Source: Malania oleifera (taxonomy: Eukaryota; Streptophyta; Magnoliopsida; Santalales; Ximeniaceae). From it: 64,000 nucleotides of DNA. The position numbers and the translations under genes were made by a program. Below are positions 45,532 through 57,949 of this stretch, one piece after another (position 1 is the stretch's first letter; every line of letters begins with the position of its first letter). The notes under the pieces are model-generated. The model saw only the letters and a list, made by a program, of their open reading frames with translations, did not search any database and was not told the origin of the DNA. The DNA lies in the NCBI RefSeq assembly GCF_029873635.1, contig NC_080421.1, forward strand, positions 36,188,617-36,252,616, read 5' to 3'.

Positions 45532-48500
45532 ATGGTGATGTGAGATTCTATAAAAAAACTAAATGTAATAATAACCAAACCTCAAACCAAGTTGAAGAAA
45601 AAAATGTATAATAGAGATCCCTTTAGATTTTCTGAGGTGATTTGCCCAAAGATGATGTGTAGAAACTAGAGCGTAGGCAAATGTACAACAATCAGCTCAA
45701 GTATCTCAGTTTTCTTTTCAACAAGATGTGTTTTTTGCTTTACATTGATCTTCTTGTGTTTAGCTTATGTACTAGGGCTTAGATCTTTAGTATATATAGT
45801 GTCTTACCCTTAGAATTGATCTTAACTGTTTGATCAATGAGATAGCTCGCGTGTTTGATCAATAAAAATTACACTTTTAATCTTTCTCGCAAGTTCAGAC
45901 GACTGAGGTCAAGAGCCCAGACGACTGAAGTCATTTTATCCTTCGAAAAAAGAGCCTGGACATAAGGTCAGATGACCGAGGTCAAGGGTTAGACAATCGA
46001 AGTGTCAAGTTCAAATGATCGAGGTCAAGGTTCAGTCATCTGAGGTGCTTCTGCTAGTTTCTATTTTTCACCCATAAATCTTCCGATGACTGAGCTTGTT
46101 CTTCTGACGTCTGAGGAAATTCTTCAGTCAACTGAACTTAAAGTTCAGTCATCCGAAGTTCTCAATTTTTGCATATTTTCTTTCCGGTTCAAAAATCTAT
46201 TTTGCTTTCTTTCTTGGCTCTTTTATAAAAACATTTTCTAGGATTTTGACATTATTTCTAAGTCAATGAATGTCCCCTAATGATGTTCATGAATGCATGA
46301 GTCCTAAAATCATTCTAAGGTATATGTTGAGCCTCAAATTAAATCATACAAAAATGTAAATACATGAGGTCTAAGTACCCATTCCCAAGATGTGCTTGAA
46401 CTTTGCCGCTTGCATCTTGATTCTCATACTCTTTGAGTTCCATGGATCTTGCCAAGATATGTATGTTTTACTTTAAGACTTCCATGACTCATTATCCTTC
46501 GGTGCATGCTTAATATGGTTCTTGTTCACAAAGTCAATGCACAGATCAAATACCAAGTGATTTGTCATTATCAAAACCGGATTGGACTTGTAGAGTCAAT
46601 ATATACCCCCTCATTTGAAATGATTATCATCAGATTAGCAATCTTAATTAGGAAAAATACTCTGAAGTTTGAAAATCTCTTATACTCATTTTTGAGCCTC
46701 CTACACTCACCTTTACCAGATTTTATTGCTTAAATCTCTTTGTAAGTGTGATTGAGTGTTCTTCTCATTAGGCTTAAGCTCTCATATGTTTTTGTTGATT
46801 AAAGTTATTTTATTAGAGTTCTAAACTTGAAGTTTCCCTAGGATAATTTGCTAATAAGTCTTCCCTATAAATACTTCATTGAGCCTTTGAGTTTTGCATT
46901 GTCATTGCAATACTCAAGGAGTTCACATTGGATTTTGATTGCTAAAATATTTTACAAATCACTTTCAAAATATCTCTTGTGCTTATATTTAAGAAATATA
47001 TATTTTGAGATATTTGCATGAGTTCTAAAATATCTTTGTTGCTATACCTTTGATTAAGATTATCATTTTAATACAAAGATAAAATAACTATTTTACAAAC
47101 CATTGTTGAATATCTCTTGTGGTTCATTTTGATAAAAACTTCTGTTGAGATATTTGAAATATACTTGTGATCTTTGCTAGTACATTGTAATTGGAAATAT
47201 TATTTTAACACAAAGATCCTGTCACTTACACTCTCATATACTAATTGTATTATTGGCATTAATTCTGAGAGTAGACACTAAGGCTACACTGAGCTTATCA
47301 TATCCTATCTTTTGGTAGTGCATTGATTATACTATGCATATTGTAGTACATATCTTCTTAGTTGAGAAGCACATTTTTTGTACAAAAATTTTATTAAGAA
47401 ATCTATTGTATTCTAGGCGTGGCCTGAGGGGACGGTAATCAAACTCGAAAGGATTGTTTAGGTTGAGGTCAGCCCTTTGTTAATTGACCTGGTTGTAAAG
47501 GTTGAGGTCAGCCCTGTGCTAATTGACTAGATTGTTTAGGTGCCTCTCCACTCGTTAAGTTAGCCTATAGTGGTAATCCTTGTGCTTATTAGCCAAGGCG
47601 GGGATGTAGGCATTTTTCCGAATCTTGATATCATTTCTGGGTGTCGTCTTCTTTACTGCTTTATTGTGCATGCTTGGTTAAATTTCCTTTTTAGTTCAAA
47701 TTCAGTTGTATATTTACATTGATTTATTTTACATGCACTAGATTGACCTTAGGCTTGTGTAATATCGTTGTTAATGGATTGAACTAGGGGATAAAATTTT
47801 TAAATACCAATTCACCCCCCCCCCCTTGGGATTGCACCAAAGCTAGCATCGAGGTAAAGATCTAATTTCATTTTTGGTTCAGTAGATATATAGTAGTTGG
47901 GATTATAGTAAAGTATTGTTCTTCAGTTTTTAGGTTTCGAGGATCCCGTGTTGTTGCTTTGGATCAATTCTTTCATGTTTCAGTTTTCAGAAAAAAGGTA
48001 AGGGGATTTGTTTACATTAGTATTTTTTTAGAAAATGAAACCACTAGATATGTAGCTTATGTTTATATAAATGATATGACTGCTTATTTGAAAATTTTCA
48101 CTAGGTAGATATGTCGGTTCTGCAGTTTTACGATTTTAGAAAAAATGAGGTTTTTGGCATGTGATCTCCAAATTTCATAAAATTACTTTATTTGCATTAA
48201 AACTAAAGTAGGAGATGCTTGAAACTTTTGATTGTAGTAGAAATGATATTTTTCAAACCGGTTTATAGGAAATGTATAATTTGACAAAATAGGTGTGGCA
48301 TATGATATGAAATGGTACTATAAGAGAATATACTGATTCAGTTAAGTACATATATGAAATATAGGGACTAAGTCCCAAATAACTTTCAGGAATGCATACA
48401 TGAGATGTCGGTTAAATACCATGCACTCTGTATGTAAGGGTTAAATCGAGAGGGTATGTGTCGGTTTATACCTCAGTATGAATGAAAGGAAGTATGTATG

Positions 48501-49570
48501 AAAAAATGCATGAATGAGATTGTGAAAATATTGGAATTGCACAGGTTAATATGTTTTATGGTAAATCATATATATGATAATTGGGACCACAACTTGTCAC
48601 TTAGAGCATAAGAAGCTCAATGTTATATGAAGCCTTAAAAAGCTTAAGCGTGGTACCGTTGCTAGAACAAATAGATACAGTGCAACCACATATATGTTTT
48701 CAGTGTGGGTATCTAGTAGTCGGCTTGGTATGAAGGGTCACTGGTCAAAATGGATCAGGGTGGTGATGGCCAAGTTGGGTTGCAGTATGTTACGATGCCT
48801 GATAATGTTTGGGCAAATAAGGCTCGATCAGTGCTTAGTTATCGCACAACCCTGGCCATGGGGAGTTATTGGCATAGTTATGATAGTTTCAAAACTAGAT
48901 TGTGTTCTAAATATGCATATACATGATTTAAAATTTTTAATGGGCAAAGTCACAGGTTTGAGTACTGAGCGGAGGGACTGTATAGTGTATGGACCTGTAC
49001 CCTACCCTAACCTCAGGAACTCTTGCTTGTTACAATGCTAAGTTATCTATTGTAGGAATTATTTACATATCTCCTATATTATAGGATTGAGAATGCTTAA
49101 AATACATAATTTATTTCTATTGGTTAAATACATGTTGTCACACACTGATGTAATATCTTCCACCTTACTGAGAAGTGTCTCACCTTAATATACAGCCTTT
49201 GTTTCAGGTCCTACTGGAAATCGGTCCTAGTCTTCTAGAAAGACTTTGGAGCGTAGAGTCTGGTTAGCTGATGTAAGTTTTGTATAAGTTCTAGGTTTTT
49301 AACCAGGATGGGTTTTTTTGGGAATGTAATATAATTTATGTTTTACGTACGGATGAATGTATGTAAGGAACAGTTAGATACTTTGGTACGTCTATTAGAA
49401 TCCATATGAATGTTTATGTTTTTTCGCAATATATGCAAGTACATGTTAGTATGATATACCTGTATGTCCCTGTTTAGGGTGGGTATTTGATGTATGTTAT
49501 CTGATTGTACATGTTATGTATGTATAGTAGCACTCTGGGGCCATATAAAGGGTCGGGGTGTTACAAGTAA

Positions 49571-49940
49571 AATGAAAATGGGGTTGCTCCACCCGTGAAG
49601 TAAGCCTTTAATGGAATCCTTATTCATGTGAGTCAAGGCAGGGACGTAGGTTGGATTGGACGAACCCCAATATCATATTTGGTGTCAAGTTTACATTTCA
49701 TGCATTATATTCTGCTTTGTGCTTGATTTATTTTCTTTGTTGAATATATTACATTTTATTGGGAAATAATGGAATTGCGTTGTATGTACTGAACGGTAAT
49801 TAATATATCATATTTGCAATTTCATATACACTTAGTCTGTCCCTAGGTTGTGTTATACTGTTACTAGATTAGTTAAACCTAAGAGGAAATTTTTAAATCT
49901 CTAATTCACCCCCCTTTTGGGATTGCACCAAAGTCAAGAC
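49571..49940 (+). repeat. Fragment of an LTR A/B family member (3' part only)
   Basis: GGGTTGCTCCACCCGTGAAG, AGGCAGGGACGTAGG and the end GGGATTGCACCAAAG match the last about 350 bases of LTRs A and B (31060-31374, 47540-47848). The 5' three quarters are missing. It lies just right of the AGTAA duplication, so it was already there, already truncated, or lost its start by deletion. Confidence 0.75.
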
Positions 49941-50154
49941 GGTGCATGTGTGTGAGTAGGGACAAAGAATGATTTCTTAATTGTGGATTAATTTGTAAAT
50001 GATGATTATATTTTGTACACAAACCTCATGATAGCTACACACTGGTATTAATCTATTCCTTCTTACTAAGATGTGTCTTACTCGATATGAATTTCATCTT
50101 TTTCAGGACCTCCGTGTGATCGAGCTTAGCGAGCTCAGGGCTAGCCTAACAGTT

Positions 50155-50266
<112 letters not shown>

Positions 50267-50303
50267 TATAACTTTGGATATATTTTTGGGCTGTATTATA
50301 TTA

Positions 50304-50727
50304 ATGATTTTTGAGTTGTATATTTGTGAATACTAGATGTTGGAGAATATTTTTTTTTGGGATATATATATATATATAGAACCCTGGTATGTTATAAAGG
50401 ATGTTAGTTTATTTTTCCATTGCGTAATTGAGGTTATGGTATCAGACGCAGGTAAATGGAATACGTGGCACCCGGACCCCACTTGGTGGGTTTGGGGCAT
50501 CACAATAATACTGCAATATTTATGATTTTTGAGTTGTATATTTGTGAATACTAGATGTTGGAGAATATTTTTTTTTGGGATATATATATAGAACCCTCGT
50601 ATGTTATAAAGGATGTTAGTTTATTTTTCCATTGCGTAATTGAGGTTATGGTATCAGACGCAGGTAAATGGAATACGTGGCACCCGGACCCCACTTGGTG
50701 GGTTTGGGGCATCACAATAATACTGCA
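50304..50727. repeat. Tandem duplication of 218 bp covering the LTR end and its flank
   Basis: Copy 1 is 50304-50521 and copy 2 starts at 50522. They differ mainly in the length of a TA tract and one base (CCTGG/CCTCG). Each carries the LTR terminus GGGCATCACA plus ATAATACTGCAA of the flank, so the duplication came after LTR insertion. Confidence 0.92.
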
Positions 50728-50998
50728 AGAGTTACAAAAGTTCCTACCTCAAACACTCCCTATTACTCTATGACTTTGTTGGATGTGTTTGAGTTCTTTC
50801 GAGTGAGTGTCCATATTGATCTTTCCTACTCAAATGTCTACTTGGTTCGATCTTTGCCTCTGATTGTGTACCTTAATGTATTTGTCACTTGTACCTGTAT
50901 TTAACGTGATATAAAAAAATAAGATACACTTGGAACTACAAATAGGTTAATATCATCAAAACACATTAAATATAATAATGTAGCTAATAAGGCTAACA

Positions 50999-51018
50999 AT
51001 CTCCCCCTTTTGATGATG
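50999..51018 (-). other. Polypurine-like tract next to the split Sirevirus-like LTR
   Basis: On minus it reads CATCATCAAAAGGGGGAGAT and then the LTR start TGTTAGCC. It marks the end of an internal region on the right side of the LTR at 27488-50998. Confidence 0.7.
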
Positions 51019-53174
51019 TCTAACCTATTAATATTTTACATGATCTTTGCATTTGAGTTTTTAATTATCATAACTTTATATGCAAAGATTAGTTTATCGA
51101 GAACCACTAATGGGTTGTTATCATCAAAACATGACAATTAGGATCATGTAGCCACTAAGGCTAACAAATTAATAAAAATTAGTAGGGAAAAGAAAAGTTT
51201 CCAAGATGAGGATTATATATTCCTCTTGAGACCATCTTCTTTATTTATCTTTGTCCGTAGGGAACTGCATCCGCCTTCCTCCACTCTTTCAACTTTCCAC
51301 TTAAAATTTTTTTTGGGGGGGGGGGGGGGGGGGGGGTGGGGTAGGGTAGGAAGAAAGTCTCCCTAAGCTATTAATGGTTGTACATGTGCAACCTTATGTT
51401 TTACCCTCCAACATAATTGCCTCTTACTTACAAATCAATATGTTAGACTGATTTGATGGGCACGTGAGCTCCTAAGGTATGCTCCTTGGTATAATGAACA
51501 TAAGCTTAAATTGTCTCGACATAAGTATCCTATTGAATTTCTCTAATAAAACTCCCAATTCCTTATGTTTGCACATGCTTCAAGTTCTTTTATGATTACT
51601 TTTAGCACAAATTTTGAATTTCATGTTCTAAGACCTTATGTCTTCTAATCTCAATTTCTTAATTTGAGTTCCTTCTATGCTTCCAAGTATGTTGCTATCA
51701 ATTTTGTGTTAATGTCTACTTTCCTACTTCGTTAAAATCTTTAGGTGTTCATTCCTCTGTGCACACCGATTATGCCTTATAAATGTGTATTTATCTTCTT
51801 GAAAGAATTCCATGAGTTTTATGGTTAGAACTAAAATGTGTATCCCATCATCATCTATTTCTCTGAATTTTTTCCCATTTTGTTGATGAGGTTGAGGCTT
51901 TTGTTAATACAATGGAACATTTCCTTAGAGAAGCTAAAGGACCCTTTGGTTAAACTAAGCACCTTGACCTCTAAAGGCCTTATATGTATGCTAAAATTCT
52001 TCTACATAGGAAACATTATTCTTCAGCTTCCTAAGGCCTATGAAAAGGGTTTGTTCTTCCTAGGTTGGGTAGGTATGCATCTATCAAAATGATGTATAGA
52101 CTAGATTCAAACACCCTCGTTTCCCTCTCTCCTCTGAGATTCTTAACCACTATGAGGTATTCCTCTCGCAACTCCTTCCCTAACTCATGGCGAACTCTTT
52201 GCAGGGTCACCATCCACCTTAACCCTCTAAACTCCTACAAAATGAAGCTATTCCATTTCTCATTTTCCCTTAAGTAACATCCTTCTTATAGTGTTTAGTG
52301 GTACTGCCATGTCAAACCCAACAAGTAATTAATTTTGAATGTGATCTCTTTCATCCATGATTGGAAAGACAACTAATTTGATTTTTTTTTTCTTTTTTTT
52401 TTCTTTGTGATGGGAAGTGGTCAAGACTGAGAGTATGTTTGAACTTCAAGCTTTCTCATTCTCAGTTTCTTTTCTCCCAAGCTGGGCTTGTTTGAGTTGG
52501 TATAAATGGAACTATATTTGACCAAGTTGTCATGAATGTTGAGTTGGTATTAGCTTTTGTTGAATTACTTAGCGTGTATTTAGTTGTGCACTACTTTTTT
52601 AATTTTTCAAAACATTAAAAAATACAACTCAACTTTTCATCTACGCAACATTTGTATAAAAATTGCAAAATGATAAAAGGTTTTGTTATTATTTACTTGT
52701 GGAAAATATATATTTTATATTTTTAGTTGTTTCAATAATAAAAAAAAAATTATCTTGTTTTTCAATTTTATAAATTTAGATAAGAAAATTAGAAACATTT
52801 TTTTTACTGTTTTCAAAAAATTTAATTTCTTATATAATTTTTGAAAAATTTAAAACAACATGTGGTTTTGCAATTTTTTGAAAATTTAGAAATGAAGAAT
52901 AAAAATTTTTTCTATAGCTAACATATCTTTAATTTTCTACCTTTCTAATACAAACATTGAAAAACTTAAAAATAAGATTGCATTTTCATAATTCTTTGGA
53001 AAACTAAAAAGAGACCCTAAAATTTGCCAATGATTTAGTGATTCCGTATGGTATTGCATTTATTTCTTATATATTAAATAACAATTTTACCCTTATCATT
53101 CTAACATTATAAAAAACAGAGAGGGCAAAAATGAAGGAAACACCAACTTGTTATTTCAACATGTGAAGAATAAT
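51019..53174. other. Mostly unassigned AT-rich sequence
   Basis: At 51117-51166 the last 50 bases of the neighbouring LTR are repeated in diverged form, ending CTAAGGCTAACA. A T8-G22 tract is at 51307-51336. Frames at 51838-52092 (plus) and 52031-52213 (minus) overlap and show no domain I recognise. From 52560 to 53040 the DNA is very AT-rich with many AAAATTT words; no terminal inverted repeats were found. Confidence 0.4.
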
Positions 53175-53228
53175 AGTGTTCCCTAGGAGACATCCTAGTG
53201 GTTAAAACTTAAGACTTTAATATTGGAG
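53175..53228 (+). repeat. Possible SINE head fragment
   Basis: CCTAGTGGTTAAAACTT looks like a tRNA-type A box area. The words ACTTTAATATTGGAGGT are similar to ACTTTAATAATAGAGGT at 62231-62247, upstream of a B-box-like word. The sequence is truncated after this and abuts the LINE end. Confidence 0.25.
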
Positions 53229-55990
53229 GTAACGACAACACAAAAAAAGGTAACAAACCCTATAGTCCCATTTTGTGGGATCGACTATATAAATTCTCTT
53301 TTGCCAATTCATTTGATCAAGGGCATCTTCTTCAACTATCTTAATAGATATTGAATCCTTCCTGACCGCTTCATTCCAAATTATTTTGGATCTTTGACTT
53401 CCTCTTCTAATATTATATGCAATGACTATCTTGCTTCTCTTCACTAGTCACTAATTATGCTCATGTTGCATAATAAGACCAAAATATTGAACTTTATTAG
53501 TGCTGTTGATTTCTTGACTATCAAGTTTAATCATCTCCAGTGCTCCTCTTTACATGGCTAAAATTAAATTTCATACATTTTGTCTTATTTTTACTTTTCC
53601 TAAATCCTCTAGACTCTCATGCTACTCCCCAAAGTTCTAGCATAGATACTACCCCACTCTTATTTTCATCAATCAAAATAGTGTTGTTTGCAAATATGTA
53701 CATTTTGGGATTTCATTTTGGATACTCTTAGTAAGTTTATCAATCACTATTGCCAACATAAAGAGGCGTAAAGTAGAACCTTGATGTACACCTATTATGG
53801 TTCAAAATTCAATAGACTTTCCTTCTGCAGCCATAAGGCTAACCAGTCATTACTTTATCGTAAATATCATTAATGACAGTAATATATTTTTGCATATTCT
53901 CTCCTTTTCTAAAACCCACCCTATAACTTATCTAGGTATTCTATCATATGCTTTCTCTAAGTCAACAAAAAATATATGCAAGTCTCTCTTCTTTTCCTTG
54001 AACTCTTTCATTAATTTCTTAGTAGGTAAATAACTTATGTTGTCAATCTCCCAAGATTAAAGCCAAATTGATTCTCTCGAACACGTGTTTCAATTCTTAG
54101 TTATCATTTCCTTCATTTTCATTGTATGAATCATTAGTTTAATTCCATGTTAGTTATTAAAATTTTGAATATCCCCTTTTGAAAAAAGGTATTAATTCAC
54201 TTTTCCTCCATTCCTCTAATATTTTTTTTGTTTTTATAGTAGTGTTAAATAAATAAGCTAACCATATAGTTCTTTTATCTAATAGACATTTCCATATTTG
54301 ATCTTAAAGATTTCCCACTTTTTGTCTTTTTTAAAGGCATCTTAACTTTAGTGACTAATTTTGCAAATAAATCTCAATTTTTTATTTATTTTTTTGTCTT
54401 TTCCTAATTTGATACTCCTTTCTTCGAGCATTCAATTTGGTTTTCACTAAACAACTTATTAAATATCTTTGCTACCTCTCTTTTATTTGTTCTTCTTCTA
54501 CCAAGACATCATTATTCTCACCTTTTATGAATTTTACATTTCTTAAATCTTTGCACTTTCTTTCTCAAGTCTAGCTAATTTATATATCTCTTTCCCCCTC
54601 TTTTATATCTAGTTTAGCATATAAATTTTCACAAGCTCTATGTTTAGCTTCACAAATAGCCTATTTTGTCTCTTCCCTTGCCTCTTTACACTTCAAAGTT
54701 TTCTATATTTCTACACTTTTTGTCATATTTTATACCAAATTCCTTTTGTTTACTGCTCTTTGGACATCTTGATCACCTGGATTTTTTATTTTTTATTTTT
54801 TTAAGACTCTTCCTTTGCATTCACTTAAAATCTCTTTTGTTATCTTTTCGATATAGTTAGTCATTCTATTCCACAAAGTGTTTGCATCTATTTTATCCCC
54901 TTACTGTCCAATCACTCACTTGATAATCTTATTTTTAAAATTTACTATATTTTCTCCCTTCTTGCTCCACTATCAAATTCTCTTACATTGATTTATGTTT
55001 CTCTTTTCTTCCATTTCTTTGTACAAATATCTAATACTAAAATTCTATGTTGTGAATCCAGGTTTCCTTGGATAATTTTATCATCCTTACAAGATAAATA
55101 GTCTCCCCTTATAGTTAAGAAAAAAATCTATTTCTTTTATTTTGTTAATTTTTGAAAATTATTAAGTGATCTTCTCATTTCTTAAAATTGGCATTCATTA
55201 TAACATAATTGTATGACATGGCAAAATATAAAATCAAATCCCGAGTTCATTAATTTTTATCTTTATAACCATGGCCTCAATGTACTCTCTTATAACCTCC
55301 ACTATCCTTTTCCAACGTGCTCATTCAAATCAATTCCTATTATTTTAATTTTTTTAGATATTAGTATCCATTGCATAACACTATTTATATCTTTCTAGAA
55401 TTATCTTTTAAGGTTTTCTATTAATCCTAGTTGAAGAGTATACACTTTGATGATATTTATTATCTCTTGGCCTACAACTATCTTGATTTTTATTATCTGG
55501 TCTCCTATTCTTTTAACATCTACCACATTATCTTTTAGGTATTTCTTTTAGAATGATTCCCATTCCATTTTTAAGTTTTTCCTTTTTTGTATACCAAAGT
55601 TTATATCTTGATTTTTTCTATCTTTCTTCCCTACTTTCTTAGTCTCTTGGAGACCATATTGTATTATTTTTTCTTCTAATCATTACATTGATTAACTCAA
55701 AGCTTTTTTCTAAAACTATCCTTATGTTTCAAGTTGCAAATCTAACTATAGTTTTTTGTATTACCTTCTTAGCCATTTCTCATCTGGAATAGCTTGGCGT
55801 AGCCTATCCTTGCATATTTTTCAATACACCTAGATAGTGTAAGTGCAATGTATCACTTGTAAGGGATGCCCTAATGAACATTTGATAATATTCATCTCAT
55901 AAAGATTTGACAAGGTTTACACTGGCTATCAGCAACCTAGCACAATCTTCTTTTATTAAGGCTTGGGATCAACTGTGTGCAGAGGTATTT
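53217..55990 (-). mobile_element. Decayed L1-like LINE
   Basis: On minus, from right to left: a 5' region with TGATCCCAAGCC and CTATCTAGGTGTATTGAA near 55800-55980. An endonuclease-like part at 55400-55750 has words such as YKLWYT and NGMGIILKEIPK. RT has FVDLEKAYDRIPR at 53931-53970, and near 53670-53705 a YIFANNTILIDE stretch in place of the usual FADD active site, so both Asp are Asn. The C-terminal tail (SKIIWNEAVRKDSISIK ... YIVDPTKWD, 53217-53444) matches the end of plant L1-type ORF2. Stops and shifts are dense throughout. No poly-A tail or target duplication was found. Confidence 0.8.
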
Positions 55991-56126
55991 TGGGCAATTA
56001 GTGCAACACATGCAGAGTATAAAGTGTCTACCTAAAAAATAACAACACAAAATAGTAAATAAATATTGTATCCCTATATCAAAAATTTGGAAAAAGCTTA
56101 TGCATAAACCATTGTTATAAAAAAAA

Positions 56127-56680
56127 TGTTGTTTGTGGCTCTTATACTTTGTTTTTCTTAAGCAAAGAAGAAAAAAAGAAAAACATGAAGGGGTAGCACA
56201 GCAGGAAATCATTGACGAATTGCCTTGTATTCATCGACGAGAGGACAACAAGGACTTGCCGATGAAGATTCTGAAATCATCGATGAGAAATATTGAGAGC
56301 AAGAAAATTTCTGAGTTCTGGACTTGTCGACGAAAGCATGTTATCGTCGACAAGTGGTATTCTATGGATCGTCCTGAGCTGTGAGCAATTTTTCTAAATT
56401 TTCAATTTTTCAACGTTGGGTGGTTGGGTAAACAGAGGAAAACCTCAAGGAACTTCTATATATGTTACTCTGGTCATATATTGAAGAGAGAGTGATCATT
56501 TTAAGAAGTGTATTGTGCACATTGTGATTTCCATAGTGAAATTTGTGTGTCATTACTTCTGTGGATGTAGACTTTGCCAAACCACGTAAATCTTCGTTAT
56601 GTTTTTGTTTTGGTTGTGTCTTATTTACTTGTTGTTGTTTATTCCATGGTGCATCTTCATTATTCGATCCATATCACAAG
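56127..56680 (+). repeat. 5' LTR of the Tork-like copia
   Basis: About 554 bases, starting TGTTGTTTGTGGCTCTTAT. U3 has a cluster of TCGTCGACGA-type words at 56205-56365 (for example TTGTCGACGAAAG and TATCGTCGACAAG), then TATATATG at 56457-56464. The 3' end is slightly damaged (ATATCACAAG instead of ATATCACAACA). Confidence 0.9.
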
Positions 56681-56682
56681 AA

Positions 56683-56699
56683 ATTGGTATCAAAGCGAG
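56683..56699 (+). other. Primer-binding site, tRNA-Met type
   Basis: ATTGGTATCAAAGCGAG, one base from the standard TGGTATCAGAGC, directly after the LTR. Confidence 0.88.
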
Positions 56700-56708
56700 A
56701 TTGTTGTT

Positions 56709-57480
56709 ATGACATCGGGATCGTCTTCTGCAAGATTTGACATTGTCAAATTTGATGGAACCAGAAACTTTTGGTTTATAGCAAAGGAGAGTAAAGGATA
56801 TTCTTGTGCAACAATGAATGGCTAAGGCTTTGCTTGATACTCAACCGGAAGGAATGGATGAGGCAATATGGGTAGATTTGAAAGCAAAGGCAGTATCTAC
56901 AATACGTTTGTGTTTGACCGACAAAGTTCTCTATCAGGTGATGGAAGAGGGTTCTCTAATGGCTATTTGGCAAAAGTTAGAAATCCGGTACATGTCTAAA
57001 TCCCCCAATAACAATCTTTTTCTTAAGCAACGTTTATATTGGCTTAAGATGGTTGAAGGATCAAGTTTGAATCAACATAGCAATGCTTTTAACCAAATCA
57101 TAAGTGATTTGATGAGGTTGATGTGAAGTTTGATGAGGATGATATGACTTTGATGCTATTAAATTCTTTGCCCTTGACTCACACCTACGAAAATCTTGTG
57201 ACCACTCTTACATGGGAAAAAGAAACTCTTGATCTGAAAGAGGTAACAAGTGCCTTGTTAAATTTTCATCAAAGGTTGAAGATATGTGATGAAGGATAAG
57301 GACTTGTGGTAAAGGGTAGTAATGAGCGAGGAAAAGGAAAGCTTAAGAATAGATCTAGTTAGAAATCATCCCGAAATCAATCCAAGATGAAGAAGGAAAT
57401 CTGGCATTATAAATGCTGTAAAAAAGGGCATATGAAACCAGAGTGTCTGGATTGGAAGAAGGGAAATGCTAAAAAAGCAT
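56709..57480 (+). pseudogene. Copia gag (Tork-like, plus-strand element)
   Basis: The start is MTSGSSSARFDIVKFDG at 56709. A frameshift near 56790-56820 moves the frame to MAKALLDTQPEGMDEAIWVD (56818-57126), with VLYQVMEEGS and LKQRLYWLKMVEGSS. Another shift follows near 57120. A zinc-knuckle remnant near 57400-57450 reads HYKCCKKGHMKPECLDW, lacking the normal Cys spacing. Confidence 0.88.
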
Positions 57481-57574
57481 GAGGGGATTTCAAAAAATGT
57501 GAGTGTTGTTCAAGAAGAAGATTCAGCAGATGGTGATGTTCCATCAGTTTCGGCAAGGTCGGATAATCTAATGG

Positions 57575-57905
57575 AGGACTCTTAGATACTTGACTCGGCA
57601 TGTTCTTATCACATGACTACAAACAATGAGTGGTTCAGCACTTACAAGTTGGTCAATTATGGATTAGTTCTTATGGGTAATGATGCTTCTTGCAAGATCG
57701 TTGGCATAGGAAATGTAAAGATGAAGATGTTTGATGGTGCTGTAAGAACATTATGTAATGTAAGACATATACTTGAGTTGAGAAAGAGTTTAATATCTCT
57801 TGGCACTTTGGATTCTAATGGCTTCAATTACAAGCCCAAAAGTGGAGTCTTGATGGTATGGAAAGGTAATTTGATTGTAATAAAAGGGTAGAAAATGGAT
57901 GGGAA
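57575..57905 (+). pseudogene. Copia protease (Tork-like, plus-strand element)
   Basis: The active site ILDSACSYHMTT keeps its Asp. A stop stands just before it (57583-57585). The frame runs on through MGNDASCKIVGIGNVKMK and LRKSLISLGTLDSNGFNY to a stop near 57890. Confidence 0.88.
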
Positions 57906-57949
57906 TATTTAAACGTTGCAGGGAACTACCATTGCAGATGGAGTTGTAG

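Larger units (their letters stand above)
33478..46601 (-). mobile_element. Full-length Sirevirus-like copia element, TSD TATAT (near-perfect)
   Basis: On minus: 5' LTR 40934-46601 (itself interrupted), primer site 40918-40933, gag, protease, integrase, RT and RNase H (36119-40878), polypurine tract 35616-35628, and 3' LTR 33478-35615. The left flank is TATAT; the right flank is TATAT if the LTR is read to 46599, or TATAC if read to 46601. All domains are in copia order. Only a limited number of stops is seen in pol, so it is younger than most of its surroundings but not functional. Confidence 0.92.
40934..46601 (-). repeat. 5' LTR of the Sirevirus-like copia, interrupted at 42056-45531
   Basis: After removing the inserted solo LTR and one ATGGT copy, about 2.19 kb remain, colinear with the 3' LTR. 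The terminal CA at the right end is altered to TA. The U3 motif cluster lies at 45893-46165 and the TATATATA box at 45791-45798. Confidence 0.9.
32564..47848 (+). mobile_element. LTR B, Sirevirus-like solo LTR, split by a full copia element
   Basis: Homologous to LTR A along its length: the start TATTGACCCTATGGGTCATA (first G changed), ATAATGACAAATACTCAAG and TGCATCACCTGCATGAT, the palindrome array at 32950-33340, and after the insert the promoter-downstream part 46602-47848, ending ACCAAAGCTAGCA. A copia element occupies 33478-46601. I could not find a clean target duplication (left AAATC, right TCGAG). Confidence 0.85.
32060..49565 (+). mobile_element. Chromovirus-like solo LTR, split by LTR B, TSD AGTAA
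   Basis: It starts TGTGGGGACCC at 32060 and ends GGGGTGTTACA at 49565, with AGTAA at 32055-32059 and 49566-49570. Its own sequence is 32060-32563 plus 47849-49565, about 2.2 kb. The region 48650-48900 is homologous to the chromovirus LTR at 4165-6274 (shared GTGCAACCAC, GGTACCGT and CGCACAACCC-like blocks). Palindromes at 32128-32325 precede TATAAATG at 32345, then a (CT)n tract at 32389-32438. Frames inside (such as 48694-49041) are not genes. Confidence 0.88.

Noticed and set aside
51838..52277. Overlapping frames on both strands
   Set aside because: No domain, no conserved partner in the window, and mutually exclusive reading.
52560..53040. Possible MITE in AT-rich DNA starting near GCGTGTATTTAGTTGTG
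   Set aside because: The start recalls some MITE ends, but no matching inverted end or target duplication was found.
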